Shown: one piece after another, positions 15,711 through 24,482 of the stretch
How the letters are laid out: each line of letters starts with the position of its first letter
Numbering within the stretch: the stretch's first letter is position 1
Assembly (NCBI GenBank): GCA_965246845.1
Contig: CBDFFR010000007.1
Coordinates: 34,479-98,478, forward strand
Direction: 5' to 3'
Source of the DNA: JBBRMW01 sp965246845
Lineage (GTDB): Bacteria; Chloroflexota; Anaerolineae; Aggregatilineales; UBA2796
DNA length: 64,000 nt
Made by a program: the position numbers and the translations under genes
Notes under the pieces: generated by a model
Databases searched by the model: none
What the model saw: only the letters and a program-made list of their open reading frames with translations
What the model was told of the DNA's origin: nothing

Positions 15711-18599
15711 CTACGCCACGCCTTCCGCTTCCGTCTCCGTCCATTCCTCGACCAGCACCATATCCGTCCAGTTCAGGCCGACGCGCGCTTCGGTCGCGAG
15801 CGGGACATCCAGCGTCGCCGCGCTCGACATGACCTGCTGCACCAGCGCCGCGACTGCTTTCACTTCGCCGCTCGGCACTTCCAGCACCAATTCGTCGTGG
15901 ACCTGCAAGATCAACTGCGCGTGATAACCCGCCGCGCTCAAGCGTCCCGGTAGTTCGTTCATCGCCTTTTTGATGATGTCCGCGTTGGTCCCTTGTACGG
16001 GCATGTTGATCGCCTCGCGTTCGGCACGCGCCCGCGCCACGCTCGAAACGCGGTCGCCACCCGTGTCCTTGAAAGCCGCGAACTCGCGCCGCCGCCCGAA
16101 CATCGTTTCGAGATAGCCCTGCTTCATCGCAAGCTGTTTCGACCCCTCAAGGTACTCTTCGATCTTCGGCAGGCGCTCGAAATAGCGCTTGATGAACTCC
16201 GTCGCCTGCGAGACGGGAAGCCCGGTTTCCTTCGCCAGCCGGAATGCGCCCATGCCATACAACAAGCCGAAGTTGACACGCTTGGCGAGGTATCGCTGAT
16301 CCTTCGTGACCTCGTTGTAGGGGATGCTGAACACAGCGGAAGCGGTCGCGGTGTGGATGTCCTGTCCGCTCTCGAAGGCGTTGAGCATGAACGGGTCCTG
16401 GCTGTAATGGGCAAGGATGCGTAGCTCGATCTGGCTGTAATCGACGCTCAGGAGTTGGCAGCCGGGTTTGGTGATAAACGCGCGCCGCACGCGCCGCCCT
16501 TCGTCAGTGCGGTTGGGGATGTTTTGCAGGTTCGGGTTTTCGCTGCTCAGACGTCCGGTGACTGCTCCAGTCTGGTTGTAGGTAGTGTGGACGCGCTCGT
16601 TCTCATCGACGAGTAGTTGCAGCGAATCGACGTAGGTGCTTTTCAGCTTTTCGAGGCTGCGCCATTCGAGCATTCTGGCCGCGACGGGGTATTTCTCGCT
16701 CAAGCCTTCCAACGCGAAGGCATCTACAGAGAAGCCGTGCGTCGTCTTGGTGAGGCCAGCCGTCGGCAATTTGAGTTTCGTGAAGAGGATTTCGTTGAGT
16801 TGCTTGGGGCTGCCGAGGTTGAATTCCTGCCCGACCAGTTCGTAAATCTGCTGCCGCATCGTATCCAGCCGCCCCTCAAATTCGACGGCGAGCGTGCGCA
16901 GGTACGGCAAATCCAGCCGGACGCCGATCACTTTCATGCACGCGAGGACGGGAATCAATGGCACTTCCACATCTTTATAGAGCAGCCACAAGCCCTCTTT
17001 TTCGAGGTCGGCGTGCAGGCCGGGCATGAGGCGCAACGTCAGCACGGCGTCGGCGGCGGCATAGGGCGCAACCTGCACAATGGGGACCTGCGCCATCGTG
17101 ATTTGCGTCTTGCCCTTGCCGATCAAGACATCAATCGGGGTCATTTCGACGTTCAGACGCACCCACGCGAGCGCCTTCAAGCCTTTGTTGCGGCTATCCG
17201 GGTTCAGCACCCACTCCGCGATCATCGTATCGAACGTTACTGGTGCGACTTCAATGCCGTAGCGCCCCAATACAATCCAGTCGTAGGCGGCGTTATGCGC
17301 GATCTTGCCCTTGCGCGGGTCGGTGAGGGCGGGGCGCAGCGCGTCCAATACCTGCTGTAGCGGTAGCTGGCCTTCGGCGGGACTTTCAATCGCGCCCGGC
17401 TGGACATGCCCGACCGGAATGTAATAGCCTGTATCATCCGATACCGCGAGCGAAATCCCGACGAGGCCGCCCGTCAGGGATTCGGTGGAGGTCGTCTCGG
17501 TATCGAACGAGATGATTTGCGCTGCATCGAGGGCATGGACCAGTTCGGTCAACTTTTCTTCGGTATCGACGATCACCGTCGTCATGACCTCTTCCGAGCG
17601 CAGGGAGCGCACAGGAGCGGGCGCGGGCGTCTCTCCGGCGGCGGGTGCTTTTTCCGCGAGAGGGGCATAAAGCGCGTACAGCTCTTCCTCCTCGTTGGAA
17701 AGCGTCGGACCGCGCGGCGCGGCTTTCTCGCCATTACCTGGCGGCAGGCGGTCAATCAGGCGGCGGAACTCCAGCACGCGGAACAGTTCGGCCACCTCGT
17801 CGCGCTGAAAATCGTGCGCAACGCACTGCTCCAAATCGAGCGTGACGGGTAAATCGATCTTGATCGTCGCGAGCATTTTGGAGAGAAACGCGCTTTCGCG
17901 GCCTTCGACCAGCTTGGTTTTGACTCCCGCCTTAAGTTCATCCAGATGGTCGTAGATGGCTTGCAGCGTGCCGTACTGCTGCAAGAGCGCCGCCGCTGTC
18001 TTTTCGCCGACGCCCTTCACACCGGGGATGTTATCGGAGGTGTCGCCGACCATCCCTTTGTAATCGGCGAACTGGGCGGGAGTCACGCCAAATTCTTCCA
18101 TGATGCGCGCTTTGTCGTAGAGCTGCAAGCCGACATCGCCCTTTTTGCGCGCGGGGAGCTGCGCGAGTGTGTGGTCGGTGACGAGTTGCAAGAGGTCGCG
18201 GTCGCCCGTCAGGATGCGTACTTCGACGCCTTGCGCTTCGGCCAGCCGCGCGGCAGTCCCGATCACGTCGTCGGCTTCGGTATCGGGAACTTCAAGCACG
18301 GGGATATTGAACGCGCGGACCAGTTCGCGGATACGCCCAATCTGCACTTCGAGATCGCTGCTCATCTTTTCGCGCGTGCCTTTATAGGCCGCGTAAACCA
18401 GTTCTCGCCCGGTGAGTCCCTGATCGAACGAGATCGCGATGTATTCCGGGCGTTGCTCCAGAATATCGAGCAGTGTCCGCGCGAAGCCATAGGTCGCGTT
18501 GGTCGGCTCGCCCGCCGATGTCGTGAATTTTTCGATTGGGAGAGCGTGGAACTGTTGGTACGCGAGGGCGTATCCATCGATCAGAATGAGCGTAGACAT
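15711..18599 (-). CDS. polA: DNA polymerase I
   Basis: The 962-residue enzyme fills gaps and removes RNA primers and damaged bases. The 5' nuclease domain (1-300) shows LILIDGYALAYQQFHAL, LTGDRDLLQL and GVKGVGEKTAAALL. The 3'-5' exonuclease domain (about 350-530) keeps its acidic residues in FDTETTSTESL, NAAYDWIVLG and YAAADAVLTL, so proofreading should work. The polymerase domain has SVDYSQIELRILAHYS, KRVNFGLLYGMGAF and LQVHDELVLEVP. I chose the second ATG (MSTLILIDG); the first, eight codons earlier, adds nothing conserved. The gene stands alone and is divergent from the kinase gene. Proofreading-positive PolA is a known family form. Confidence 0.96.
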   Translation of the reverse strand: MSTLILIDGYALAYQQFHALPIEKFTTSAGEPTNATYGFARTLLDILEQRPEYIAISFDQGLTGRELVYAAYKGTREKMSSDLEVQIGRIRELVRAFNIPVLEVPDTEADDVIGTAARLAEAQGVEVRILTGDRDLLQLVTDHTLAQLPARKKGDVGLQLYDKARIMEEFGVTPAQFADYKGMVGDTSDNIPGVKGVGEKTAAALLQQYGTLQAIYDHLDELKAGVKTKLVEGRESAFLSKMLATIKIDLPVTLDLEQCVAHDFQRDEVAELFRVLEFRRLIDRLPPGNGEKAAPRGPTLSNEEEELYALYAPLAEKAPAAGETPAPAPVRSLRSEEVMTTVIVDTEEKLTELVHALDAAQIISFDTETTSTESLTGGLVGISLAVSDDTGYYIPVGHVQPGAIESPAEGQLPLQQVLDALRPALTDPRKGKIAHNAAYDWIVLGRYGIEVAPVTFDTMIAEWVLNPDSRNKGLKALAWVRLNVEMTPIDVLIGKGKTQITMAQVPIVQVAPYAAADAVLTLRLMPGLHADLEKEGLWLLYKDVEVPLIPVLACMKVIGVRLDLPYLRTLAVEFEGRLDTMRQQIYELVGQEFNLGSPKQLNEILFTKLKLPTAGLTKTTHGFSVDAFALEGLSEKYPVAARMLEWRSLEKLKSTYVDSLQLLVDENERVHTTYNQTGAVTGRLSSENPNLQNIPNRTDEGRRVRRAFITKPGCQLLSVDYSQIELRILAHYSQDPFMLNAFESGQDIHTATASAVFSIPYNEVTKDQRYLAKRVNFGLLYGMGAFRLAKETGLPVSQATEFIKRYFERLPKIEEYLEGSKQLAMKQGYLETMFGRRREFAAFKDTGGDRVSSVARARAEREAINMPVQGTNADIIKKAMNELPGRLSAAGYHAQLILQVHDELVLEVPSGEVKAVAALVQQVMSSAATLDVPLATEARVGLNWTDMVLVEEWTETEAEGVA

Positions 18600-18635
18600 T
18601 GCAAACGGCTCCGCAAAGAACATATGTACAAGATG

Positions 18636-18641
18636 ATTATA
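18636..18641 (-). promoter_or_regulatory. polA -10 element
   Basis: The minus strand carries a perfect TATAAT here, 37 bases before the polA ATG. No good TTGACA lies 16-18 bases upstream, so the -35 is weak or unused. Confidence 0.45.
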
Positions 18642-18829
18642 CCGTAAAAGAGCGTTGATCAGCCGTACACAGATCGTATGATTTCAGGGTAGTTTTTGGT
18701 TGTGCGAAGTCGTGTGATACCCGTACACTGAAACATGATTGTGATCGCGACTCGGTACCCAAACGATAGAATACGGCGTTGGCAACTTTGCCAGAAACAG
18801 CCTAGAATTAGCGCCCTTGTGAGGCAGGC

Positions 18830-20812
18830 ATGTTCATCACGACATCCGACCCAAATATTATACAGGGAACCCGTTCGATGCCAGACCCGTTTATTGGGCG
18901 CAAGGTAGGCGATTACGAATTGAAAATGCTGATCGGGCAGGGGGGCATGGCGATTGTCTACCTTGCGTATCAGCCCAATTTGAAACGGGATGTCGCGGTC
19001 AAGATCGTGTCGCAGCTCATCGCGCAGGACCCGCTTTTCAAGGAGCGCTTCGACCGAGAGGTGAGCCTTGCCTCCAAACTCGAACACGCGCATATCGTGC
19101 CGGTGATCGAGTTCGGGACGACGCCAGACGGGTTGCTGTTCCTCGCCATGCGATACATTCAGGGCGGTTCGCTCGCCGAACGGATGAAGGATGGACCGCT
19201 CACGATGCAGCAGGTCCGCAAGTGGTTCGGGCAAATCGCCGACGCGCTCGAATATGCACACCGCGAGGAAGTCATCCACCGCGACATCAAGCCGACGAAC
19301 ATCCTGATCGATGGTAACGGGGATGCTTTTCTGGTCGATTTTGGACTCGCGCGGAGTGTCGATTCGCCCGGCAGCGCCCAGCTTACGAAGTCCAGTACGT
19401 TTATGGGGACGCCGCTGTATATGTCCCCGGAGCAGGTCGAACAAGGCAAACTCGACCAGCGTTCGGACCTGTACAGCCTGGGCGTGGTCCTTTATGAGAT
19501 GGTGACGGGCAAGCTGCCGTTCAGCCATGAGACGACCTTTCGCATCATGCAGATGCACCTTACGGAGAAGCCGCCCGCGCCGCGCCGCGTCCGCCCTGAT
19601 GTTTCGCCCGCGCTGGAGTCGGTGATCATGCGTGCGCTCGAAAAACAGCCGGATCGTCGCTATCAATCGGCGGCGGAAATGCACGCCGCGTTCGAGGCGG
19701 CCTTGAACGACAACCGCCATACGGCGATCATCCCGCGCACACCGACCGCCAATTTCTTCGCCAACCGTACACCGCGCACCGCGCCCGATTCGCGGCAGTG
19801 GGTGGCGCTCATCGGCGTGGTGGCGACTGTACTGCTCGTGGCGGCTATCGCGCTCGTGTTGCGCAGCAGCGGGGCAGGCAGCGCGCTTGCAGTAGAGCGC
19901 CCGAAGACGGGGACGCTGGATAATATCGTGCTTTCCGAGCAGGACCTCGCCAAACTGCGCGGCCAGCCGAATCCGCTTTCGATTGGGATCATCGCGTGCA
20001 ATCTTAGCTCGGATTATGGGGCCAGCTTTGCAGCGGCAGCACGCACCCGCGCCGAAGAACTCGGCCTGACTGTGAAGGTCGAGGATTCGGAAAACCAGCC
20101 AGACAAACAGCCGACGCTGATCAATAAATTCGTCGCGAGCGGATTTAAGGGAATTGTCCTGTGCCTTCTGAACGAGGAGGGCATCAAGGATGCAGTCGCA
20201 AATGCCGCTAAAGCAGGCGTGACGGTCGCAGTCGGTGGGGATACCGTGCCAATGGGCGGCGTCGCGTTCACGATTACGGCAGAAGAAATGGGCAAGACGG
20301 CGGGCGATGAAGCTGTGAAGTATATCAAGGAAAAACTCAACGGTCCCGCCCGTGTGATGTTTTTGGGCTACCCCTCAGTCGCGCATGTCAAGGCACGCGA
20401 GGACGCTATGGAATTGGCGCTCAAGGCGGCGCTGCCGAATGTGACGATCATCGGCCACTATCTGGGCGGCACGGAAGAAAATGGCGACAAGACGATGCGC
20501 GAGGTTTTGAAAGCGAACCCGCAGGTGAATATCATCCTGAGCATCAACGACGCGGGTTCGCTCGGCGCGGTGCGGGCGCTGCGTGAACTCGGCGTGGCCG
20601 CGGACGCAATCTCGATCTTCAGCGTGGATGCCAGCGCCGAGGGACGCCGCCTGATCCGGTCGGGCGAATACTTCCGCAGTTCGGTCGATACCGCGCCGAC
20701 GACGTTTGCACGGTACGCGGTAGATGCCATCTCGAAGATGCAAACGGGTGGCACAGTCCCCGAACTGGTACGCATGAGCGTGCGTAATATCACGCCGGAA
20801 AATGTGCAATAG
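18830..20812 (+). CDS. Ser/Thr protein kinase fused to extracellular sugar-binding domain
   Basis: The 660-residue protein is a membrane receptor kinase. Residues about 25-290 are a Hanks-type kinase: IGQGGMAIVYLA glycine loop, VAVKIV lysine, HRDIKPTNIL catalytic loop, VDFGLA, and GTPLYMSPEQ activation end. A membrane segment follows near 325-345 (WVALIGVVATVLLVAAIALVL). Residues about 385-650 look like a periplasmic binding protein of the RbsB/LacI type: LSIGIIACNLSSDYG, a variable GTTVA-like VAVGGDTVPMGG, and FSVDASAEGRRLI. Ligand binding outside would thus signal to phosphorylation inside. GAGG five bases before the ATG supports this start, with MPDPFIG at 18878 as an alternative. Ligand and targets are unknown. 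Confidence 0.9.
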   Translation: MFITTSDPNIIQGTRSMPDPFIGRKVGDYELKMLIGQGGMAIVYLAYQPNLKRDVAVKIVSQLIAQDPLFKERFDREVSLASKLEHAHIVPVIEFGTTPDGLLFLAMRYIQGGSLAERMKDGPLTMQQVRKWFGQIADALEYAHREEVIHRDIKPTNILIDGNGDAFLVDFGLARSVDSPGSAQLTKSSTFMGTPLYMSPEQVEQGKLDQRSDLYSLGVVLYEMVTGKLPFSHETTFRIMQMHLTEKPPAPRRVRPDVSPALESVIMRALEKQPDRRYQSAAEMHAAFEAALNDNRHTAIIPRTPTANFFANRTPRTAPDSRQWVALIGVVATVLLVAAIALVLRSSGAGSALAVERPKTGTLDNIVLSEQDLAKLRGQPNPLSIGIIACNLSSDYGASFAAAARTRAEELGLTVKVEDSENQPDKQPTLINKFVASGFKGIVLCLLNEEGIKDAVANAAKAGVTVAVGGDTVPMGGVAFTITAEEMGKTAGDEAVKYIKEKLNGPARVMFLGYPSVAHVKAREDAMELALKAALPNVTIIGHYLGGTEENGDKTMREVLKANPQVNIILSINDAGSLGAVRALRELGVAADAISIFSVDASAEGRRLIRSGEYFRSSVDTAPTTFARYAVDAISKMQTGGTVPELVRMSVRNITPENVQ

Positions 20813-20827
20813 TTCAAACGCGATACG

Positions 20828-22219
20828 TCAGCGGCGTTCCAGCAGCACGCGGATACCGTGCTTCGCGCGCAGCGTAACCATAGGTTCAATCTCGATTTGC
20901 TGATCAGGCACGAGCGACAAACGCCAATCCTTCGCGACCGCTGCGAGAATTAGCCGCGCTTCCATGAGCGCGAACTGCTGCCCGATGCACACACGCGGAC
21001 CGCCACCGAATGGAAAATACGCATATTTCGGCAGCGCCTTCTCGAATTCCGGCGTCCAGCGCTCCGGCTGGAAGGACTCCGGTTCGGGGAAGAAGCGTGC
21101 GTCGCGGTGCATCAGATATGGGCTTACAAAGATGAGCGCGCCCTTCGGGACGAGATAGCCTCCGATCTGCACCTCTTCCATAGCCTGACGGTTGATAATC
21201 CAGGCGGGCGGGTAGAGCCGCATTGCTTCCTTGATGACCTGATCGGTGATGGGCAGGTTCGCGAGGTCTTTGGGAGTTGGCGCACGGCCAGCGAGGACCG
21301 AGTCAAGTTCAGCGGTCAGGCGCGCGAAGGTGTCCGGGTGCTGCGCGAGCAGGTAAAACGCCCAGGTGAGCGCGTTCGCAGTGGTTTCGTGTCCGGCGGT
21401 GAAGAGCGTCATCGCTTCGTCGCGAACCTGCTTGTTGGTCATCTGTCCGCCGTCGTCCTCATCGACCGCGAGCAGCAGCATAGAGAGCAGGTCGCCCTTG
21501 TCCTCGCCCGATGCGCGACGCTCTTTGATGAACGACATCACCGCCTTTTCGAGGGTGGCAGCGGCAGCTTCGGCGCGGCCCTGTTTCTTCGTCGGAATCC
21601 ACGTTGGAAGGTTGACAGGCGAAACCATGCGCTCGTTAAGGCGATGGATCGCTTCTGTAATCGCCTCGCCGATGCTTTCTGCATCGTCCGATACATCCGC
21701 ATCGAAGAGCGTTTTGGCGACAATCTCCATCGTGAGGCGCATCATCTCGTGGTGAATATCGACCTGCTGCCCCGGCTGCCAGCGCTCCGTAAGGCGTTCG
21801 GTGTAGCGCACCATCACGTCACCGTAGGCAACCACGCGCAGGTGGTGGAAGGCAGGCTGTGCGAGTTTGCGCTGCCGCTTGTGGAACTCGTCTTCGGAGA
21901 GGAGCAGCCCCTTACCGAGGACGGGTTCTGCCTGCGTTTTGAACATCGGTCCCTTGTGGAATTTATCCGATGCATCGACCAGCACATATTTGACCATATC
22001 CGGGTGCATTAACAGATAGGCATACATGCCGGGCTTGAGCGCGAAAAAGGCGATGTCGCCGTATTGACGGACTTCGCTCAGGAGCGCGAGGCGGTCCACA
22101 TTTCTGCCCATCAGACGACGTAGAACCATTGCAAGCGCAAATGAACGCGGCGGTCCCGGCGGCACATGCGCGGGTCTGGAGGGGGCGGGCAGAATATCGG
22201 GGCGGGTGGCGGGTGTCAT
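20828..22219 (-). CDS. Cytochrome P450
   Basis: The 463-residue protein is a P450 monooxygenase. The I-helix oxygen motif is FTAGHETTANAL, the K-helix ExxR is KEAMRLYPPAW, the PERF-like segment is FQPERW, and the heme loop is FGGGPRVCIGQQFALMEA with the Cys ligand. No membrane anchor is seen; the N-terminus is a Pro-rich stretch (PPGPPRSF), typical of soluble CYP102/CYP110-like enzymes that use fatty acids or terpenoids. I chose ATG 22219 behind GGGAG; a TTG eight residues earlier is possible. It stands alone without a reductase or ferredoxin gene, so redox partners must come from elsewhere. Confidence 0.95.
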   Translation of the reverse strand: MTPATRPDILPAPSRPAHVPPGPPRSFALAMVLRRLMGRNVDRLALLSEVRQYGDIAFFALKPGMYAYLLMHPDMVKYVLVDASDKFHKGPMFKTQAEPVLGKGLLLSEDEFHKRQRKLAQPAFHHLRVVAYGDVMVRYTERLTERWQPGQQVDIHHEMMRLTMEIVAKTLFDADVSDDAESIGEAITEAIHRLNERMVSPVNLPTWIPTKKQGRAEAAAATLEKAVMSFIKERRASGEDKGDLLSMLLLAVDEDDGGQMTNKQVRDEAMTLFTAGHETTANALTWAFYLLAQHPDTFARLTAELDSVLAGRAPTPKDLANLPITDQVIKEAMRLYPPAWIINRQAMEEVQIGGYLVPKGALIFVSPYLMHRDARFFPEPESFQPERWTPEFEKALPKYAYFPFGGGPRVCIGQQFALMEARLILAAVAKDWRLSLVPDQQIEIEPMVTLRAKHGIRVLLERR

Positions 22220-22355
22220 GTGAGGGGACTCCCTGATCAATACTACTTGAAAGAGTATACGATTGAATATGCAAACGGGTTACATCCCCGAAGGCTGTAT
22301 GACGGCGGTACAAACTTCCGATACAATAGAGTCGTCAATTACATTCTGGAAGATC

Positions 22356-22745
22356 ATGACTGCTTCTATATCTTCGGCGATTGATGCAACCCATTCGGCG
22401 GAAATCACGGCCATTTTTCATGAAGCGGAGTTAGCCGGAATCTCCATGCCGAACCCGGAAGAAATCAGGCAATATATCCTTGCGGCTCCTGACCTGATCG
22501 ATGTGCTACCGCAGTTACTTTCCATCGCGCGCAACCATTTCGATGCACGCTATGAATTGGAACTACAGGTTTATCGGGACATTGAAGCAGGAGATCGCCA
22601 GCTAACCTTATATGTTCGGCAGTCACCTTACGAGGCTGATTTGCTGCAACGAATAGAGGCGATGTCAGAAGCATTTTACCCGATTTTTGATCAGCATAAT
22701 GTGTATCTGCTCACGACAACGGATTTTCGTGAGCCAACGCGATGA
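22356..22745 (+). CDS. Unknown partner of HEPN protein
   Basis: The 129-residue product starts MTASISSAIDATHSAEI after GGAAG. It is acidic and helical at the front (IRQYILAAPDLIDVLPQLLSIAR), then shows a beta-rich part (YELELQVYRDI, RQLTLYVRQSPY). No catalytic motif is clear. It overlaps the HEPN gene by the ATGA quadruplet, a tight coupling that is typical of two-gene toxin-antitoxin-like modules. The longer frame to 22263 has no ribosome site. By position it could be the antitoxin or a nucleic-acid-targeting partner. Confidence 0.65.
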   Translation: MTASISSAIDATHSAEITAIFHEAELAGISMPNPEEIRQYILAAPDLIDVLPQLLSIARNHFDARYELELQVYRDIEAGDRQLTLYVRQSPYEADLLQRIEAMSEAFYPIFDQHNVYLLTTTDFREPTR

Positions 22746-23119
22746 CCTTCGATTGGCGTGAATATCTCTCGATTGCCAGAATGCTTGCTGGAGCCAATAC
22801 GACTGATTTTACAAAGGAAGCCGCAAACAGGAGCGCGGTCAGTCGGGCATATTATGCTGCATTTTGCTTTGCGCGGAACCACGCGCGAGATCATCTAGGG
22901 TACATCCCAAAAAACGATGAGTCGGAGCATGGCGCAGTGCGCGTATATTTTCAGCAGCGCCGAATGTACAATATCGCGGATCGATTAGGCAGACTCCGGC
23001 GGTGGCGTAATGAATGCGACTATGCTGATGTGGTCCGCGAACCGGAGGTTATGGCAGACAGTGCGCTGCGGGCGGCTGAATATATTATCGACAATCTTGA
23101 ACAACTATTGAAAAGATGA
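22742..23119 (+). CDS. HEPN-domain protein
   Basis: The 125-residue helical protein matches the HEPN fold. It opens MTFDWREYLSIARMLA, has SAVSRAYYAAFCFARNHARDHLG in the middle, and closes with DSALRAAEYIIDNLEQLL. The segment ARNHARDH gives an Arg-x5-His arrangement, close to the R-x4-6-H ribonuclease motif of HEPN toxins. Start and coupling with the gene before are certain from the ATGA overlap. HEPN proteins with a partner often act as toxin-antitoxin or phage-defence modules; that role here is inferred. It ends 10 bases before the UbiD gene. Confidence 0.72.
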   Translation: MTFDWREYLSIARMLAGANTTDFTKEAANRSAVSRAYYAAFCFARNHARDHLGYIPKNDESEHGAVRVYFQQRRMYNIADRLGRLRRWRNECDYADVVREPEVMADSALRAAEYIIDNLEQLLKR

Positions 23120-23129
23120 GCAATTCGCG

Positions 23130-24482
23130 ATGACCATCCACGACCTCCGCTCCTTCCTGCAAGTCCTTGAACAACACGGCGAACTCGCGCGCATCACGAA
23201 AGCCGTCAGCCCAATCCATGAACTCGCGGATGTGGCTGCGGCGCTGGAACGCAAGCAGGCCGCCGCGCCGCTCTTCGAGTGCGTGGAAGGCTTCGATTTT
23301 CCGGTGTTTTCAAGCGCAGTCGCGACGCAAAAACGTGCCGCGCTCGCGCTCGACTGCGCGACGAACGAAGTCTTCAAAATCATGGGTGATGCGCTCGAAC
23401 CCGCGAACGGGATTAAGCCGCGCGTGGTCGATGATGCAGCGTGGAAGCGCAACGTAATCATGGGTGACGCTATCGATATTGGCACGCTGCCAATCCCCAA
23501 ACACGCGCTGGGCGATGGCGGTCCGTTCATCACGGGCGGCGTGACCGTCTCGCGCGACCCCTCCAACCCCGCGCGCGGAAACCTCGGTTACAACCGTTTT
23601 CAGGTCCTCGGCAAGCACACCTTCGGGATGAACATCAACGAATGGCGCGATGTCGGCCAGTTCATGAAGCAGGCCGAAGCGAAGGGCGAGCCGCTCCCGG
23701 TCGCGATTGCGATTGGCCTCGACCCGGCGATCATGATCGCGGCAGGCTGCAAATATCCCGATGACGAACTGTTGATCGCGGGCGCGATTCGCAAAGCGCC
23801 GATCCCGGTCAGCAAGGGAATCACTGTCGACATTCTGATCCCCGCAGATGCGGAGTTCGTGATCGAGGGCTTCATCCCGCCGGGCGTGCGCAAGGGGGAA
23901 GGTCCGCTCGCGGAGTTTCACGGCTATTACGGTGAACTCTGGCAAAGCCCGACCTTCGAGGTCACAGCAATTTGCTACCGCGATAACCCGATCTGGCAGA
24001 CGATCATCCCCGGTTGGTCGGAACATATCTATATCGGGAACGTGCTGCCGCGCGAGCCGCTGATTATGCGCTTCGTCAAGCATATCGCGCCGAGCGTGAC
24101 CGCCGTTCACATCCCGCCGCACGCGAACGGCTTCATGGTCGTGATCCAGCTCGCGAAGACGAACCCCGGCCAGCCGCGCAACGCAGCGATGGCGGCCTTC
24201 GCCGCGCACCTCAACCCGCGCGTGTGCGTCGTGGTGGACCCGGATGTGAATATTTATGACCCTGCCGATGTGACGTGGGCGCTCGTCAACCGCGTCGATT
24301 GGGGACAGGATGTGTTCACGGTCCCCGGCGCACAAGGCCACCAGATGGACCCGGCGACGACCAATCGCGGTATCGGGACGAAGATCGGGATCGACGCGAC
24401 CTACAAGCATGAGCGCCGCGAATATGGCGAGCGCGTGACCTACCAGCCCGTCGATCTTGCAAAGTATCTGGGGTCGGCGTAA
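23130..24482 (+). CDS. UbiD-family prenylated-FMN decarboxylase
   Basis: The 450-residue protein belongs to the UbiD family, which reversibly decarboxylates aromatic or alpha,beta-unsaturated acids with prenylated FMN. Seen are RSFLQVLEQHGELARI at the N-terminus, ITGGVTVSRDP and NLGYNRFQV in the cofactor domain, and GPLAEFHGYYGE, which carries the conserved Glu near residue 270. The metal and phosphate site is likely in the N-R-Q-like NLGYNRFQ region. No UbiX flavin prenyltransferase gene is nearby, so the cofactor must come from elsewhere. The TAATG overlap couples it to the acyltransferase-like gene. The substrate is unknown. Confidence 0.92.
   Translation: MTIHDLRSFLQVLEQHGELARITKAVSPIHELADVAAALERKQAAAPLFECVEGFDFPVFSSAVATQKRAALALDCATNEVFKIMGDALEPANGIKPRVVDDAAWKRNVIMGDAIDIGTLPIPKHALGDGGPFITGGVTVSRDPSNPARGNLGYNRFQVLGKHTFGMNINEWRDVGQFMKQAEAKGEPLPVAIAIGLDPAIMIAAGCKYPDDELLIAGAIRKAPIPVSKGITVDILIPADAEFVIEGFIPPGVRKGEGPLAEFHGYYGELWQSPTFEVTAICYRDNPIWQTIIPGWSEHIYIGNVLPREPLIMRFVKHIAPSVTAVHIPPHANGFMVVIQLAKTNPGQPRNAAMAAFAAHLNPRVCVVVDPDVNIYDPADVTWALVNRVDWGQDVFTVPGAQGHQMDPATTNRGIGTKIGIDATYKHERREYGERVTYQPVDLAKYLGSA

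Noticed and set aside
23310..24410. Minus-strand frame of 366 codons
   Set aside because: It is antisense to the UbiD gene; its composition is rich in Arg, Asp and His and no fold is seen.
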